NCBI GenBank assembly: GCA_900549545.1
Contig: URPA01000010.1
Location: 1 to 47,058, forward strand
Reading direction: 5' to 3'
Length of the DNA: 47,058 nt
Source: an uncultured Eubacteriales bacterium
GTDB taxonomy: Bacteria > Bacillota > Clostridia > Oscillospirales > Oscillospiraceae
A model generated the notes under the pieces. It searched no databases. It was given only the letters and a program-made list of their open reading frames with translations, and had not been told where the DNA came from. Position numbers and translations under genes: made by a program. Position 1 is the first letter of the stretch. Every line of letters starts with the position of its first letter. Shown piece after piece: positions 1-7,297 of the stretch.

Positions 1-199
1 TCAAAAAGCGCAGCACGTCGCCGGAGGCCAGACCCCAATAGGGGACGATCCTGTTCAGCGCATCGTTCCCGCCCCAGCCGAGCAGCCCGTGCACAAACAC
101 GCTGGGCCAGCGCGCCGGAGCGCCGGGCCGCCTGCCGCCGGGCAGGATGCATTCGCCCACGTCGAGCACGCTGCGCAAAAGCGCTTCCGGGTCTTTCAT
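1..199 (-). CDS. Lipase-like alpha/beta hydrolase, N-terminal 66 residues only (runs off left edge)
   Basis: The leftward frame starts at ATG 199-197 behind GGAGG and is still open at base 1. The visible protein contains VFVHGLLGWGGND and then IVPYWG and GDVLRFL. A VHG oxyanion-type strand followed by a YWG segment is the pattern at the front of staphylococcal/Bacillus-type triacylglycerol lipases. The GxSxG nucleophile elbow and the rest of the catalytic machinery would lie outside the window, so activity cannot be judged. No signal peptide is visible, which suggests a cytoplasmic enzyme if the start is right. It is transcribed divergently from the ABC operon and has its own promoter at 233-261. 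The family assignment is likely; the substrate is unknown. Confidence 0.7.
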   Translation of the reverse strand, partial: MKDPEALLRSVLDVGECILPGGRRPGAPARWPSVFVHGLLGWGGNDALNRIVPYWGLASGDVLRFL

Positions 200-232
200 G
201 CCGCACCTCCGTTCCTGAATCTGTCTGCCATC

Positions 233-261
233 AATATAGCATTCTCCGGCCCATTCGTCAA
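233..261 (-). promoter_or_regulatory. Sigma-A-type promoter for the lipase-like gene
   Basis: On the minus strand a TTGACG -35 box (plus 261-256) and a TATATT -10 box (plus 238-233) are separated by 17 bases. Transcription would start about 25 bases before the ATG at 199. This is the only good hexamer pair upstream of that gene. Confidence 0.6.
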
Positions 262-375
262 CGGCGCGGCAGCGGCAGCAGCGCAGAAACCGATCAATAT
301 TTGATTTAAATGGCTAAAAAACGGCGTCAAAATCGTGCATTTTCCCGAAAATTCCGAATTCCGCCAAACCCGCCA

Positions 376-404
376 TTGACTTTTGCTGTGCAGGGTAGTA
401 AAGT
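376..404 (+). promoter_or_regulatory. Promoter of the TrpXYZ-type ABC operon leader
   Basis: TTGACT at 376-381 and TAAAGT at 399-404 are separated by 17 bases. A start near 411 gives an untranslated leader of about 240 nt before the first gene, with a terminator inside it. Confidence 0.55.
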
Positions 405-410
405 GTAGGC

Positions 411-551
411 AGTCACCGAGGGAGATGCTGAAATGAAACACATCCGCTTTGCATCTGCATACCGCTTCCGCTATTACTTTAGACTGAAGTAATGGTTGTT
501 TGTGCTGCAGGGACAAGCGGAGCGACATTCCGGATGAAATAGCTTCAAGCA
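411..551 (+). ncRNA. Structured 5' leader RNA, candidate riboswitch-type aptamer
   Basis: The leader holds nested complementary segments. CATCCG (441-446) pairs with CGGATG (531-536). Inside that, CCGCTT (462-467) pairs with AAGCGG (515-520). Inside that, ATTACTT (473-479) and AAGTAAT (487-493) form a 7-bp hairpin with a 7-nt loop. An intrinsic terminator follows immediately at 553-587, before the first gene. A closed, multi-helix fold in front of a terminator is the layout of a transcription-attenuating riboswitch. I looked for the T-box consensus and the SAM, TPP, purine, lysine and guanidine-I core motifs and recognised none. The ligand and class are therefore unknown, and a plain stable leader is possible. 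Confidence 0.45.
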
Positions 552-552
552 G

Positions 553-587
553 GCTGCACAGACAATCGCTTCTGTGCAGCTTTTTTT
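553..587 (+). terminator. Leader (attenuator) terminator
   Basis: GCTGCACAG (553-561) pairs with CTGTGCAGC (572-580), with an extra A562-T571 pair, and is followed by seven T (581-587). It lies between the operon promoter and the first gene, so it would block the operon unless an alternative fold opens it. Confidence 0.8.
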
Positions 588-649
588 GTTGCGCGCCCGG
601 CGTGACTCCCGCCATCGGGAAACCATGAACGAAAATGGAGGACTACAAA

Positions 650-1630
650 ATGAAAAAGATCACCGCACTTCTGTGCGCCGTACTGATGCTGCTGTCTCTG
701 GCAGCGTGCGGCCAGAAGCAAGAATCCACCCCCAGCGACAATGCAAGCGAAAAGTACGTTGTCGGCATCTGCCAGCTCGTGCAGCACGAAGCGCTGGACG
801 CCGCGACGCAGGGCTTTAAGGACGTTCTGGTCGAGACCTTCGGCGAAGACGGCGTCGAGTTCCAGGAAGGCAACGCCTCCGGCGACAGCGCCAACTGCGC
901 CACCATCGTGGACGGCTTCGTCTCCAGCGGCGTGGATCTGATCCTCGCCAACGCCACCGCCTCCCTGCAGGCTGCGGCCGCCGCCACGAATGAGATTCCG
1001 GTTCTCGGCACTTCCATCACCGAATACGGCGTCGCGCTTGAGATCGACGGCTTCAACGGCACCGTCGGCGGCAACATCTCCGGCACCTCCGACCTCGCCC
1101 CGCTGGATCAGCAGGCCGCGATGATTCAGGAGCTGTTCCCGGACGCCAAGAACATCGGTATCCTCTACTGCTCCGGCGAGCCGAACTCCGTCTACCAGGC
1201 GGACGTGGTCAAGGCTGAGCTGGAAAAGGCTGACCTGACCGTGAAGATCTACACCTTCGCAGACTCCAACGACGTTGCCGCCGTCACCAAGACCGCGTGC
1301 GACGAAAACGACGTGCTCTACATCCCCACCGATAACACCGCCGCCTCCTGCACCGAAGCCATCAACAACGTCGCACAGCCCGCGGGCGTGCCGATCGTGG
1401 CCGGTGAAGAGGGCATCTGCAAGGGCTGCGGCGTGGCCACCCTGTCCATCAGCTACTACGAGCTCGGCCGCACCACCGGTGAGATGGCCGTGAAGATCCT
1501 GAAGGGCGAGGCCGACATTTCCACCATGCCGATCGAGTACTACCCGAACCCGGTCAAGAAGTACAACGCCACGCTGGCCCAGGCGCTGAACGTCACCATC
1601 CCCGACGGCTACGAGGCCATCGAGGGCTAA
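650..1630 (+). CDS. ABC transporter substrate-binding lipoprotein, TrpX/ABC_sub_bind (PF04392) type
   Basis: This is an extracellular binding protein anchored by a lipid. It starts MKKITALL, has a hydrophobic signal segment and the lipobox LAAC, then an acidic and Ser-rich linker. The mature part opens with VVGICQLVQHEALD, a family hallmark of PF04392 proteins that work with TrpY/TrpZ-like partners. Of two possible starts (635 and 650), 650 is chosen because GGAGG at 637-641 lies in front of it. The length of 326 residues is normal. In streptococci the homologous trpXYZ set is linked to tryptophan; other members of the family are not, so the substrate here is open. It is first in a three-gene operon behind the leader and attenuator. 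Confidence 0.88.
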   Translation: MKKITALLCAVLMLLSLAACGQKQESTPSDNASEKYVVGICQLVQHEALDAATQGFKDVLVETFGEDGVEFQEGNASGDSANCATIVDGFVSSGVDLILANATASLQAAAAATNEIPVLGTSITEYGVALEIDGFNGTVGGNISGTSDLAPLDQQAAMIQELFPDAKNIGILYCSGEPNSVYQADVVKAELEKADLTVKIYTFADSNDVAAVTKTACDENDVLYIPTDNTAASCTEAINNVAQPAGVPIVAGEEGICKGCGVATLSISYYELGRTTGEMAVKILKGEADISTMPIEYYPNPVKKYNATLAQALNVTIPDGYEAIEG

Positions 1631-1647
1631 TATCTCCAATTTCCGCA

Positions 1648-1681
1648 CCAAAGGGGGAGCCGTATCACGCGGCTCCCTTGG
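1648..1681 (+). other. Stem-loop between binding-protein and permease genes
   Basis: CCAA, GGG and AGCCG segments (1648-1662) pair with CGGCT, CCC and TTGG (1670-1681) around a 7-nt loop, with a small bulge. No T tract follows. Such a stem is more likely to stabilise the abundant binding-protein mRNA, or partly attenuate, than to terminate fully. Confidence 0.5.
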
Positions 1682-1838
1682 TGTATTCCTGATTTCTGCT
1701 TGCGTTGCTGCGCAAAAGCGATTACAATAGGCGTTGTCCGCTGCGGCGGAGCTCCGCGTGGGGCGCGGAGGAACGGCTGAGGAAGCGCCGTTCCCCTGCG
1801 CCCGACGCTACAGATTAGAAAAAGCGAGGAATCCCATT

Positions 1839-2813
1839 ATGAACATTGCGGCATACTTTGCCTCTCTGAGCCTGCCGAATCTCGTATCCCGGCTGCCGGG
1901 CGGCGTGGCGCAGGGCATCATCTGGGGCATTATGGCTCTGGGCGTATATATCACCTTCCGCCTGCTGGACGTGGCCGATCTGACGGTAGACGGTTCGTTC
2001 ACCACCGGCGGCGCCGTGACCGCCATGCTGATTCTGGCGGGTTGGCCGGCGTGGGCTGCGCTGCTCGTCGCCGTTCTGGCCGGGCTTCTGGCCGGTCTGG
2101 TCACCGGCCTGCTGCACACCAAGCTCGGCATTCCGGCCATTCTGGCCGGTATCCTGACGCAGTTTGCGCTGTATTCCATCAACCTGCGCATCATGGGAAT
2201 GTCAGCCAACAAACCTGTAAACCCCGACCGCTATCGTCTGCTTTTGACACTGCGCCACATTCCCTCCGCGATTCTGGTTGGGCTGATTCTCGCAGCGGCG
2301 CTGATCGCCATTTTGTATTGGTACTTCGGCACCGAGCAGGGCAGCGCACTGCGCGCCACCGGCTCGAACCCCGCCATGAGCCGCGCGCAGGGCATCAACA
2401 TCAACTCCATGAAAGTGCTGGGTCTGTCGCTCTCGAACGGCGTGGTCGCCCTCTCCGGCGGACTGATGGCGCAGTATCAGGGCTTTGCCGATATCAACAT
2501 GGGCCGCGGCGCGATCGTCATCGGCCTCGCTGCCGTCATCATCGGCGAGGTGCTGTGCGACGCGATCTTCCGCAAGGGCTGCAGCTTCCACACACGGCTG
2601 AGCTTCGTAGTGCTCGGCGGCGTCGTGTACTATATCGTCATGGTCATCATCCTGTGGCTGCGGCTCGACTCGAACGATCTGAAGCTGTTCACCGCCGTGC
2701 TCGTGGCCGTGTTCCTCGCCGTGCCGTATCTGCAAGCGCAGCGGCGCAGCTCGTTCAAGCTGGCGGGCAAGCGCAGCGCGCTGACGCAGGGCGGGCAGAA
2801 AGGAGCGCAGTGA
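1839..2813 (+). CDS. ABC transporter permease, TrpY-like (BPD_transp_2 family)
   Basis: This 324-residue integral membrane protein has about eight hydrophobic segments. It contains the stretch VADLTVDGSF near residue 50 and SNGVVALSGGL near residue 200, both typical of the branched-chain-amino-acid/ribose permease family in its TrpY subgroup. The frame is open 105 bases further upstream, but that extension is polar and lacks a ribosome binding site. ATG 1839 has GAGGA in front and begins MNIAAYF. It forms the membrane channel for the binding protein upstream and the ATPase that follows one base after its stop. The family call is firm; the transported compound is not determined. Confidence 0.87.
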   Translation: MNIAAYFASLSLPNLVSRLPGGVAQGIIWGIMALGVYITFRLLDVADLTVDGSFTTGGAVTAMLILAGWPAWAALLVAVLAGLLAGLVTGLLHTKLGIPAILAGILTQFALYSINLRIMGMSANKPVNPDRYRLLLTLRHIPSAILVGLILAAALIAILYWYFGTEQGSALRATGSNPAMSRAQGININSMKVLGLSLSNGVVALSGGLMAQYQGFADINMGRGAIVIGLAAVIIGEVLCDAIFRKGCSFHTRLSFVVLGGVVYYIVMVIILWLRLDSNDLKLFTAVLVAVFLAVPYLQAQRRSSFKLAGKRSALTQGGQKGAQ

Positions 2814-2814
2814 C

Positions 2815-3609
2815 ATGCTGGTTCTCAATCAAATTTCCAAAACGTTCAACCCCGGCACCATCAACGAAAAGAAGGCGCTGCGGGAGATCGACCTGCACCT
2901 GAAGCCCGGCGATTTCGTCACCGTCATCGGCGGCAACGGCGCGGGCAAGTCCACCATGCTCAACGCCGTGGCCGGCGTCTGGCCCGTGGACAACGGCTCC
3001 ATCTTGATTGACGGCGTGAACGTCACCGGCATGCCGGAGCATCAGCGCGCGCAGTTTATCGGCCGCGTGTTCCAGGACCCGATGACCGGCACCGCGCCGA
3101 ACATGCAGATCATTGAAAACCTCGCACTGGCCACGCGCCGGGGCAAGAAGCGCGGCCTGCGCTGGGGCGTCACCAAGACCGAACGCGAGGAATTCGGCGA
3201 AAAGCTGAAAATTCTCGGTCTCGGCCTGGAAGACCGCATGACCGCAAAGGTCGGTTTGCTCTCCGGCGGCCAGCGCCAGGCGCTGACGCTGCTGATGGCC
3301 TCCCTGCAGAAGCCGAAGCTCCTGCTGCTCGACGAGCACACCGCCGCGCTCGACCCCGCCACCGCCGCGAAGGTTCTGGAGCTGTCCGACCAGATCGTGC
3401 GGGAAAACAACCTCACCGCCATGATGATCACCCACAACATGAAGGACGCCATCGAGCATGGCAGCCGCCTCATCATGATGAACGAGGGCAAGATCATCTT
3501 CGACGTGGAGGGCGAGGCCAAAAAGAAGCTGACGAAAAAAGATCTGATGGACAAATTCGCCGAGATTGCCGGCATGCAGCTGGAGTCCGACGAGATCCTG
3601 CTGTCCTGA
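2815..3609 (+). CDS. ABC transporter ATP-binding protein, TrpZ-like
   Basis: This 264-residue nucleotide-binding subunit energises the importer encoded by the two preceding genes. Walker A is GGNGAGKST near residue 40, the Q-loop region is VFQDPM, the signature is LSGGQRQA, Walker B is LLLLDEHTAALD, and the H-loop is THNM. All catalytic residues are present. ATG 2815 lies one base after the permease stop, with GGAG at the permease's end as ribosome binding site, implying translational coupling. A strong terminator follows at 3623, so the operon ends here. Confidence 0.92.
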   Translation: MLVLNQISKTFNPGTINEKKALREIDLHLKPGDFVTVIGGNGAGKSTMLNAVAGVWPVDNGSILIDGVNVTGMPEHQRAQFIGRVFQDPMTGTAPNMQIIENLALATRRGKKRGLRWGVTKTEREEFGEKLKILGLGLEDRMTAKVGLLSGGQRQALTLLMASLQKPKLLLLDEHTAALDPATAAKVLELSDQIVRENNLTAMMITHNMKDAIEHGSRLIMMNEGKIIFDVEGEAKKKLTKKDLMDKFAEIAGMQLESDEILLS

Positions 3610-3622
3610 AACAAGACCGAAA

Positions 3623-3657
3623 CCGGGCGCGCCCAATTGGGCGCGCCCGGATTTTTG
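3623..3657 (+). terminator. Terminator of the ABC operon
   Basis: A perfect 12-bp stem, CCGGGCGCGCCC (3623-3634) and its complement (3639-3650), is closed by an AATT loop and followed by ATTTTTG. Confidence 0.9.
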
Positions 3658-3711
3658 TTGGTTTAAAACCCATTCCACGTGGGGAGAATTGCGGCAAGGG
3701 AGATGATACCA

Positions 3712-4539
3712 TTGCAGGAATCCAAACAGCCGCAATTTGAGGGCTGGTATTTCAAACACCAGTGCGCAGGCGAGACCGTGGCGCTGATTCCGGGGCGCGC
3801 CGAAAGCGGCTCGTTTGTACAGGTGGTCACAAACGACCGGTCGTGGAATTTTTCCGTACCGGCGCTGCACGTCGGGGCGGACATTCAGGCCGGGTCGTGC
3901 CTGTTTTCGCGGTCGGGCGTCATCGTAGACCTGCCCGGCATCCACGGCCAGATTCAATACGGCTCGTGGACGCCGCTGCGCTCGGACATCATGGGGCCGT
4001 TCCGCTATCTGCCCATGGAGTGCCGCCACGGTATTCTCAGTATGCGGCACACGCTGTCCGGCTCGCTGGAGCTGGAGGGGCACACGGTCGCGTTCGACGG
4101 CGGTCTCGGCTACATCGAGAAGGACGCCGGCACGTCGTTCCCGTCGCGCTATCTGTGGCTGCATGCCAACGACTTTCCCGCGCCGTGCAGCATCTCGCTC
4201 GCCGTGGCGCGCATCCCGCGCCCGCGGCCGTTCAACGGCTGCATCTGCGCCATCGTCTACGGCGGGCAGGAATACCGGCTTGCAACCTACCGGGGCGTGC
4301 GCGTGCTCGCCGCCACGCCGGAGCACATCCGGCTCGCGCAGGGGAGTCTGCTGCTGGAGGCCGATCTGGAGCGCCGCGACGACGGTCCGACGCTGCGCGC
4401 GCCCGACGATGGACGCATGACGGCCATCATCCGCGAATCGAGCGCCGTCACCGCGCACTTCCGCTTCTGGCAGCGCGGACAGCTCGTCTTTGCGCTCACC
4501 AGCACCGCCGCGAGCTTTGAATGCCGAGACAAACCATAA
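3712..4539 (+). CDS. Tocopherol-cyclase-like protein
   Basis: The protein contains FEGWYFKHQ near its start, YGSWTP, FRYLPMEC, YIEKDAGTSFP and YLWLHAND. These are the diagnostic blocks of the tocopherol cyclase-like family (PF14249 type). Plant and cyanobacterial members cyclise prenylated quinols; members in anaerobic Firmicutes have no established role. Start choice: AAGGGAG at 3696-3702 is 9 bases from TTG 3712, but directly abuts ATG 3703, and GTG 3679 has no ribosome binding site. TTG 3712 is therefore preferred, with 3703 as the alternative. The gene stands alone between two terminators. No signal peptide or membrane segment is seen. Function beyond family is unknown. Confidence 0.75.
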   Translation: MQESKQPQFEGWYFKHQCAGETVALIPGRAESGSFVQVVTNDRSWNFSVPALHVGADIQAGSCLFSRSGVIVDLPGIHGQIQYGSWTPLRSDIMGPFRYLPMECRHGILSMRHTLSGSLELEGHTVAFDGGLGYIEKDAGTSFPSRYLWLHANDFPAPCSISLAVARIPRPRPFNGCICAIVYGGQEYRLATYRGVRVLAATPEHIRLAQGSLLLEADLERRDDGPTLRAPDDGRMTAIIRESSAVTAHFRFWQRGQLVFALTSTAASFECRDKP

Positions 4540-4540
4540 A

Positions 4541-4586
4541 ACCGGGCGGCGCGAAATCATAGGTTTCGCGCCGCCCGGTCTTTTTT
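4541..4586. terminator. Convergent terminator between the tocopherol-cyclase-like gene and hisJ
   Basis: A perfect 16-bp GC-rich stem (arms 4541-4556 and 4564-4579, loop TCATAGG) is followed rightward by CTTTTTT and leftward by a shorter T run. The leftward gene's last codons form the right arm and its stop codon lies in the loop. Confidence 0.9.
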
Positions 4587-5396
4587 AAATTCTGTTGGTT
4601 CAAATGTCCTGCCGTTGAATTGCCACAACGCCGTAAAGCCGCAGCGGCGGGCGAGGGCCTCCGCCTGCGGAAAGCCGAACGCAATCTGATCCGCCGCATG
4701 CGCGTCGGAGCTGATCGTGATCTTTCCGCCCATCTCGCGCAGCGCGCGCAGCAGCGGTTCGCTTGGATAAAACGCCGTGCGGTAGCCCTTGGCGGCCGCG
4801 CCGGTGTTGATCTCAAAAATCTTGCCCGCGCGTACCAGCCGCTCCATCGCGTCCAGCGCCGCCGCCCGATACACGCGGCTGTCCGTGTGATACAGCGGCT
4901 CCGGCTCGTCGAACTTCGTGAGCAGGTCAAAGTGCCCGACGACGTCTGCCTCCGGCAGCGCCGCGATGCGTGCAACCGCCGCAAAATACGCCTGCGCCGC
5001 CGCGTCGCCGTCTCCGCCGAAGGCTCCGTCGATCAGCTCCTTCGCGCGCGCACGCGTATCGTCCACCGACCAGCGGCGGCCGTCCGCCACCAGCTCGTGC
5101 ACGGACGCGATGACATAGGCAAAGCCCCCAAAATCCGGCTCAGAGCAGAGGTCATATTCCAAACCGCAGTATACCGCGATCTCGTCTCGATACACGGCCG
5201 CGAGCCGGTGGATTTCGGCCTGAAATTCCGGTATGTTCTCCGGGCGCGCGCACCAGTCCTCCTCGCCGGGAATCGGGCTGTGCAGGCTGAGACCGACGGC
5301 GCCGAGCCCCGCGCCGATCGCTGCGCGCACCATCTGTTCCGGCGTGGCCGCGCCGTCGTCAAACGTGCAGTGCGCGTGCAGGCTCTGGCGCGTCAT
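4557..5396 (-). CDS. hisJ: Histidinol-phosphatase, PHP family
   Basis: This enzyme removes phosphate from L-histidinol phosphate, the penultimate stage of histidine synthesis. The PHP metal motifs are visible: HAHCTFDDG at residues 7-15, SLHSPI, GLEYD, VGHFDLL and SSDAH. It has 279 residues, normal for HisJ. The start ATG overlaps the hisIE stop in an ATGA junction (5396-5393), with AGGAGAAG inside hisIE as ribosome binding site, so the two are translationally coupled. Its C-terminal residues are encoded by the terminator stem. This PHP enzyme stands in for the HAD-type phosphatase of enteric bacteria. Confidence 0.87.
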   Translation of the reverse strand: MTRQSLHAHCTFDDGAATPEQMVRAAIGAGLGAVGLSLHSPIPGEEDWCARPENIPEFQAEIHRLAAVYRDEIAVYCGLEYDLCSEPDFGGFAYVIASVHELVADGRRWSVDDTRARAKELIDGAFGGDGDAAAQAYFAAVARIAALPEADVVGHFDLLTKFDEPEPLYHTDSRVYRAAALDAMERLVRAGKIFEINTGAAAKGYRTAFYPSEPLLRALREMGGKITISSDAHAADQIAFGFPQAEALARRCGFTALWQFNGRTFEPTEFKKDRAARNL

Positions 5397-6043
5397 TTGA
5401 CCATCTTCTCCTGCTTGACCTTGTGGTCGATCACGTGGCGCGAGGCCATCTCGCGGCGCAGATCGTCCAGACTGATGCCCATATCCAGCATGAGCACCAT
5501 GGCGTGATACATCAGGTCGCACAGCTCATACACCGTGTTCGGCACGTCGCGGTCCTTTGCGGCGATGATGACCTCGGTGGACTCCTCACCGATTTTTTTG
5601 AGGATTTTGTCCGTGCCCTTTTCGAACAGGTACGACGTATATGAACCCTCGACCGGGTTTTTCTTTCTTGCGCGGAGCATCTCCAACAGCGCCTCGTAGG
5701 AAAACGCGGGCGGCTCCGCGCCGGTGTAAACCGGCTCGAAGAAGCACGACTCCGCGCCCGTGTGGCACGCGGGCCCCTCCTTGCGAACCTCGACGACGAG
5801 CGCGTCCCGGTCGCAGTCGGCCGTGATGGAGACGATGTGCTGCACGTTGCCCGAAGTCTCGCCCTTGCGCCAGAGTTCCTGCCGGCTGCGGCTCCAGAAG
5901 CAGGTGCGCCCCTCGGCCATCGAAATGCGCAGGCTCTCCGCGTTCATGTACGCGAGCGTGAGCACCTGCTTGGTCTCGGTATCGACCACGATCGCGGGGA
6001 TCAGCCCCCGGTCGTCAAATTTCAAAGCTGACATATCAAACAT
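5393..6043 (-). CDS. hisIE: Bifunctional phosphoribosyl-AMP cyclohydrolase / phosphoribosyl-ATP pyrophosphatase
   Basis: This enzyme carries out steps 2 and 3 of histidine synthesis in the cytoplasm. The N-terminal HisI half (about residues 1-110) contains LAYMNAESL, CFWSRSR, LWRKGETSGN, DCDRDAL and GPACHTGAESCF, with the metal-binding Asp and Cys residues present. The C-terminal HisE half (about 125-216) contains EGSYTSYLFEKG, KKIGEEStEVIIAAK and the ELCDLMYH helix. At 216 residues this is the fused form. ATG 6043 has GAGGAGG in front. It lies 199 bases after hisF across an unusual hairpin-rich spacer and is coupled to hisJ. Confidence 0.95.
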   Translation of the reverse strand: MFDMSALKFDDRGLIPAIVVDTETKQVLTLAYMNAESLRISMAEGRTCFWSRSRQELWRKGETSGNVQHIVSITADCDRDALVVEVRKEGPACHTGAESCFFEPVYTGAEPPAFSYEALLEMLRARKKNPVEGSYTSYLFEKGTDKILKKIGEESTEVIIAAKDRDVPNTVYELCDLMYHAMVLMLDMGISLDDLRREMASRHVIDHKVKQEKMVK

Positions 6044-6060
6044 ATTGTTGCCTCCTCAGC

Positions 6061-6240
6061 GTTTCAAAAGCCTCGCAGAGTTTCGCGGCTCGCAAGCCGC
6101 GAAAGAAATTTCAATCGTTTTTCCCGGCGGCGTGTACGGCGGGAAAAACTCTTTTCGCGGAGGGAACGTGCGCGCCGCAGGCGCGTGCGCTGAGCGGAGC
6201 GCTATCCCTTCTGTCGAAAAACCTGTTTTTCGACAGGCTT
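6061..6240. repeat. Hairpin array in the hisF-hisIE spacer
   Basis: Within 180 bases there are successive inverted repeats: TTTCGCGGCT (6081-6090) with 6095-6104; GTTTTTCCCG (6117-6126) with 6140-6149; CGCGCC (6171-6176) with 6180-6185 plus wobble pairs; GCGCT (6187-6191) with 6198-6202; and CTGTCGAAAAAC (6211-6222) with 6225-6236. Neighbouring his genes overlap by 4 bases, so a non-coding spacer this long inside the operon is out of place. It could be an inserted intergenic repeat unit or an mRNA-processing region. No long T tract makes it an obvious terminator. Confidence 0.65.
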
Positions 6241-6242
6241 TG

Positions 6243-7001
6243 TTACCTCCTGACCACAATGCCGTTTTCGGCGAGCGCCTGCTTGAGCGCGGGGATCGTG
6301 ACCTCGCCAAAGTGGAAGATCGACGCGGCAAGCCCGGCGTCCACCTTCGGCAGCGCCTGAAACAGCGCGATGAAATCTTGAATGCCGCCCGCGCCGCCGG
6401 ACGCGATGACCGGCACGTTCACCACGCTGCACACCGCGTCGAGCATCTCCAGATCGAACCCGGACTTCACGCCGTCGGTATCGATGGAGTTGAGCACGAT
6501 TTCGCCCGCGCCGGAATCCACACCGCGGCGGATCCACTCGATGGCATCCATGCCGGTGTTCTCGCGCCCGCCCTTGGCGAACACGCAGAACTTCCCGTCC
6601 ACGCGCTTCGCGTCCACGGACAGCACCACGCACTGATCGCCGTAGCGCTTGGCAGCCTCGCCGATCAGCGCGGGGTTGCGGATCGCGCCGGAGTTGACGC
6701 TGACCTTGTCCGCGCCGCACTTGAGCACGCGGTCAAAGTCTGCCACGGTGTTGATGCCGCCGCCGACCGTGAGCGGGATGAAGATCGTCTCCGCCACGCG
6801 GGTGAGGATATCGGTAAAGAGCGCGCGCCCCTCGGCGGAGGCGGTGATGTCGTAAAACACCAGCTCGTCCGCGCCGGATTCGGAATAATACTGCGCGAGC
6901 TTCACGGGGTCGGACACATCGTTCAGCCCCAGAAAGTTCACGCCCTTGACCACCCGGCCGTCCTTCACGTCCAGGCAGGGGATGATGCGTTTCGTAATCA
7001 T
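6243..7001 (-). CDS. hisF: Imidazole glycerol phosphate synthase cyclase subunit
   Basis: HisF closes the imidazole ring of imidazole glycerol phosphate from PRFAR and ammonia delivered by HisH. The 252-residue TIM barrel begins MITKRIIPCLDVKDG, with the catalytic Asp in CLDV. It also has VGGGI, VSVNSGAI, SVDAKRV with the second catalytic Asp, LNSIDTDG and ASGGAG. Its ATG overlaps the stop of the hisA remnant (ATGA at 7001-6998), with GGAGGTGG as ribosome binding site, the usual hisA-hisF order. The gene is intact even though its upstream partner is broken. HisH is not in the window. Confidence 0.96.
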   Translation of the reverse strand: MITKRIIPCLDVKDGRVVKGVNFLGLNDVSDPVKLAQYYSESGADELVFYDITASAEGRALFTDILTRVAETIFIPLTVGGGINTVADFDRVLKCGADKVSVNSGAIRNPALIGEAAKRYGDQCVVLSVDAKRVDGKFCVFAKGGRENTGMDAIEWIRRGVDSGAGEIVLNSIDTDGVKSGFDLEMLDAVCSVVNVPVIASGGAGGIQDFIALFQALPKVDAGLAASIFHFGEVTIPALKQALAENGIVVRR

Positions 7002-7297
7002 TTCGCCACCTCCAGCGCCTGTTTCAAATCCACCGCGCCGGTGTAATACGCCTTGCCGAGGATCGCTCCGTACAGCCCCGCTTCCCGCAGCGCGCGTACA
7101 TCCTCCAGCGAGGACACGCCGCCGGATGCGATGAAATTCAGCGAAAAGCGCTCGTTCAGCGCCTGATACAGCGCGCGGTTCGCGCCGCGCATTGCGCCGT
7201 CGCGCGCGATGTCCGTGCAGACGACGGTCTGCACACCGATGCGCTCCAGCTCCGCGCAAAACGCCTCGCAGGAAACGCTGCTCGTCTCCGTCCAGCC
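6998..7297 (-). pseudogene. hisA: hisA 3' fragment (C-terminal part only)
   Basis: The last 97-99 residues of ProFAR isomerase are present: GWTETSSVS, then VVCTDIARDGAM with the catalytic Asp, FIASGGVSS, and GAILGKAYYTGAVDL. The N-terminal barrel half (about 140 residues, with the first catalytic Asp) is missing. Going upstream, the frame continues without a stop into isoleucyl-tRNA synthetase, so the fragment has no start of its own. The downstream order hisF-hisIE is what normally follows hisA, so the left side of the junction is a normal his operon cut at this point. Confidence 0.85.

Noticed and set aside
386..393. CTGTGCAG could pair with the 5' arm of the leader terminator and act as antiterminator.
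   Set aside because: It lies in the spacer of the promoter (376-404), upstream of the likely transcript start, so it would not be in the RNA.
385..600. T-box leader for tryptophan control.
   Set aside because: No T-box consensus (TGGNACCGCG type) or specifier-loop landmarks could be found between promoter and terminator.
2755..4560. 601-residue leftward open frame across the ABC ATPase and tocopherol-cyclase-like genes.
   Set aside because: It crosses two real genes and a terminator with shadow composition.
5760..7046. Long rightward open frame opposite hisIE and hisF.
   Set aside because: Shadow frame of GC-rich genes on the other strand; crosses the hairpin spacer, no ribosome binding site, no recognisable domain.
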